DNA from: JAMWZF01 sp041628615
GTDB taxonomy: Bacteria > Pseudomonadota > Alphaproteobacteria > Rhodobacterales > Rhodobacteraceae
Length of the DNA: 5,412 bases
Reading direction: 5' to 3'
NCBI GenBank assembly: GCA_041628615.1
Contig: JBFKOW010000205.1
Location: forward strand, 1-5,412
Below the pieces are notes generated by a model. That model had not been told where the DNA came from and made no database searches. It was given only the letters and a program-made list of their open reading frames with translations. The stretch's first letter is position 1. Every line of letters begins with the position of its first letter. A program made the translations under genes and the position numbers. Below are positions 4,873 to 5,412 of the stretch, in pieces.

Positions 4873-5412
4873 ATGAAATACACAGTTTGTCTCGCGGGGC
4901 TCGGCCTCGCCCTGTCGATCGGCCAGGCCCAGGCGGCCTCGATCACCCAGATCACCGCCAATGTCGGGGTCGAACAGGACGTGATCACGCTGCAGGGGCA
5001 TCCCGGCTTCTTCGACGACCTGAGCGGCGCGGGATACGTCTTCTTCGAAGAGCATCGCCGGATCCTGCTGGCAGAGGCGAACGTCTGGGATCAGTCGCAG
5101 ATCCCGACTTCGGCGGCGGGGCTGACCTGTTCCTCCGGCGGCACCAAGACCGGGCCGTCCTGCGCCTCGGTGCCCTACAACGTGATCAGCCAGGGCACGC
5201 TCACCGGCACCTGGACCTTCGACGCCGACCTTCTGGCGGGAATCGACACCTCGACCACCCAGTCGATCGGTGCGGACGGCGAGATCGTCGGCCCGCAGTT
5301 CCTCGGCCAGACCTCGGACGTGTCGCGCTTCACCGTCGTCTCGGGCGGCCGGCTGGTCGAGAACGCGATCACCTCGACCACGCTGGTCTTTGCCGCCAAC
5401 AACGTCGATCTC
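4873..5412 (+). CDS. Exported protein of unknown function (partial, runs off right edge)
   Basis: I do not recognise this protein. An open frame of 180 codons begins at ATG 4873 and continues through the window end without a stop. Residues 1-21 are a clear Sec signal peptide: MKYT, a hydrophobic core VCLAGLGLALSI (5-16), and a GQAQA end giving predicted cleavage after Ala21 or Ala22. The mature part is rich in Thr, Ser, Gly and Val with short alternating beta-like stretches (for example ITANVGVEQDVITLQG at 27-42, and TLTGTWTFDADLL at 109-121). Two cysteines, Cys86 and Cys97, flank a Gly/Ser/Thr-rich loop and could form a disulfide in the periplasm or outside. A weak GCGGAG lies ten bases before the ATG. 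A good promoter precedes it. The style resembles secreted beta-rich proteins of Rhodobacterales, some of which end in a C-terminal sorting segment, but that end is not visible here, so this is only a suggestion. The coding frame is supported by consistent G/C third positions. Confidence 0.8.
   Translation, partial: MKYTVCLAGLGLALSIGQAQAASITQITANVGVEQDVITLQGHPGFFDDLSGAGYVFFEEHRRILLAEANVWDQSQIPTSAAGLTCSSGGTKTGPSCASVPYNVISQGTLTGTWTFDADLLAGIDTSTTQSIGADGEIVGPQFLGQTSDVSRFTVVSGGRLVENAITSTTLVFAANNVDL

Noticed and set aside
4450..5055. 201-codon minus-strand open frame across the COQ9 end, the intergenic gap and the exported-protein start
   Set aside because: It overlaps two better-supported plus-strand genes and a promoter, and shows no recognisable family or ribosome-binding site.
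1..5412. Mobile elements, CRISPR arrays, tRNA or rRNA genes, riboswitches
   Set aside because: No transposase or integrase frame, no regularly spaced repeats, no cloverleaf or conserved rRNA segment and no recognisable riboswitch core were seen on either strand.

Overview
This window is high-GC chromosomal DNA, most likely from an alphaproteobacterium of the Rhodobacterales, plausibly a bacteriochlorophyll-making (phototrophic) member. The evidence is the combination of a BciA-type divinyl chlorophyllide 8-vinyl reductase, an Ald / Lrp-AsnC divergent pair, an ExoD-family membrane protein, a short 68-residue ribosomal protein S21 and an adjacent bacterial COQ9 homologue, all with the strong G/C third-position bias of that group. 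The taxonomic call is an inference from gene content, not from a phylogenetic marker comparison.

Layout. Left part, minus strand: ald (alanine dehydrogenase, 2167-1049) is followed after a 56-bp gap with no terminator by bciA (992 to the left edge; its stop codon appears to be cut by the window boundary). A 128-bp divergent regulatory region (2168-2295) separates ald from an Lrp/AsnC-family regulator on the plus strand (2296-2775), the usual arrangement for an AldR-like control of alanine catabolism. An ExoD-family integral membrane protein (2838-3467, +) follows the regulator after a short gap with G/C palindromes. A bidirectional terminator (about 3501-3529) lies between this gene and the convergent rpsU (3769-3563, -). 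rpsU has a good sigma-70-like promoter and a small GAAA-capped hairpin directly in front of its start codon. Divergent from rpsU is a COQ9-family ubiquinone-biosynthesis protein (3962-4675, +). After a 197-bp intergenic stretch with an A/T-rich patch and a strong candidate promoter, a gene for an unrecognised exported protein starts at 4873 and runs off the right edge.

How the genes fit together: ald plus its regulator form a nitrogen/carbon module (alanine to pyruvate and ammonia). bciA contributes to (bacterio)chlorophyll synthesis and may be co-transcribed with ald. rpsU and the COQ9 homologue are housekeeping genes for translation and quinone synthesis. The final gene is an exported protein of unknown role. 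I find no mobile element, CRISPR array, tRNA, rRNA or evident novel system. The observations most worth checking are the ald-bciA linkage, the phased repeats between ald and its regulator, the rpsU start-codon hairpin, and the partial exported protein with its own strong promoter.
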